A stretch of 64,000 nucleotides of DNA from contig NW_019775388.1 in the NCBI RefSeq assembly GCF_001039355.2, forward strand, positions 206,861-270,860. The letters are read 5' to 3'. Both the position numbers and the translations under genes were made by a program. This document shows positions 63,768-64,000 of this stretch, one piece after another. How positions within the stretch are numbered: position 1 is the first letter of the stretch; each line of letters begins with the position of its first letter. The notes under the pieces are model-generated. The model searched no databases and was not told where the DNA came from. It was given only the letters and a program-made list of their open reading frames with translations. This DNA is from Lingula anatina. Its lineage: Eukaryota; Brachiopoda; Lingulata; Lingulida; Lingulidae.

Positions 63768-64000
63768 GGTTTCATTCACATGCAATGTCTATTTTCTAAA
63801 TTCTATTTTCTATTTGCAGTATGTCTTATGATCACGGTCTGTGCCCTGAATATCCCACGGCGTAATTACTGGCAGCGCGAGCCAGTTACTTTAAGTTACT
63901 ATAAGTAACTGGCTCGCACTGCCAGTAATTACGCGGCGGGATATTCAGGGCACAGACCGTGATCATAAGATAACGCGAATAGAAAATAGATTTTTAGAAA
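63768..64000. mobile_element. palindromic MITE, TWA-target family, copy 2 (cut by window end)
   Basis: Starts ggtttcattcacatg after TAA (63765-63767) and shares its arm with the element at 42380, but has an extra central palindrome (gagccagttactt...aagtaactggctc). The right terminus lies outside the window. It is in Patched intron 4. Confidence 0.78.

Overview
The window is nuclear DNA of an animal. It is AT-rich, and every recognisable gene is split into many short exons with GT-AG introns of roughly 0.1-4 kb. The gene set (CCDC78-like, membralin/TMEM259, BABAM1, LEPROT/Vps55, VCP/p97, Patched) and the many small inverted-repeat transposons fit a bilaterian, probably a marine invertebrate. 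I cannot name the species. Two single N positions (20013 and 31368) show that this is a draft assembly. Both sit beside large duplications that need caution.

Layout: (1) 1-5305, plus strand: 3' part of a CCDC78-like coiled-coil gene. (2) 12795-7258, minus strand: complete membralin, converging tail-to-tail with CCDC78. (3) 14093-17271, plus: complete BABAM1 (MERIT40), head-to-head with membralin. (4) 25360-18996, minus: complete four-exon LEPROT/LEPROTL1 (Vps55 family), tail-to-tail with BABAM1. (5) 25666-44711, plus: complete VCP (p97/TER94), head-to-head with LEPROT across about 300 bp. (6) 45311-50076: gene-poor interval. (7) 50077 to the window end, plus: 5' part of Patched, with two candidate first exons. 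Gene orientation alternates + - + - + and then +. I rebuilt each gene exon by exon; every junction keeps frame, and protein lengths match the families (membralin 667 aa, BABAM1 326 aa, LEPROT 127 aa, VCP 801 aa).

The most interesting observations are these. VCP has two equal-length (94 nt), diverged, frame-incompatible copies of one exon in its second ATPase domain, which looks like a mutually exclusive exon pair. VCP exons 2-5 are also present twice in near-identical 2-5 kb blocks separated by an N; this is either a real duplication or an uncollapsed second haplotype. The second block is an empty site for a TTAA-targeting element that itself carries a 2-kb nested insertion. A 670-bp transposon with perfect 77-bp inverted repeats and an 8-bp target duplication carries the 5' stub of a RecQ-like helicase ORF. 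Four GLI-type cores lie within 130 bp in the last VCP intron, about 6 kb upstream of Patched (the main Hedgehog target), and a perfect GLI site lies 247 bp upstream of Patched start 1b.

The six genes do not form one pathway: ciliary/centriolar coiled coil, ER-associated degradation (membralin and VCP both act there), ubiquitin-dependent DNA repair (BABAM1), endosomal sorting (LEPROT), and Hedgehog reception (Patched). Introns and spacers are rich in MITEs: a TTAA family with six copies, a roughly 210-bp family with three copies, and a palindromic TWA-target family with two copies.
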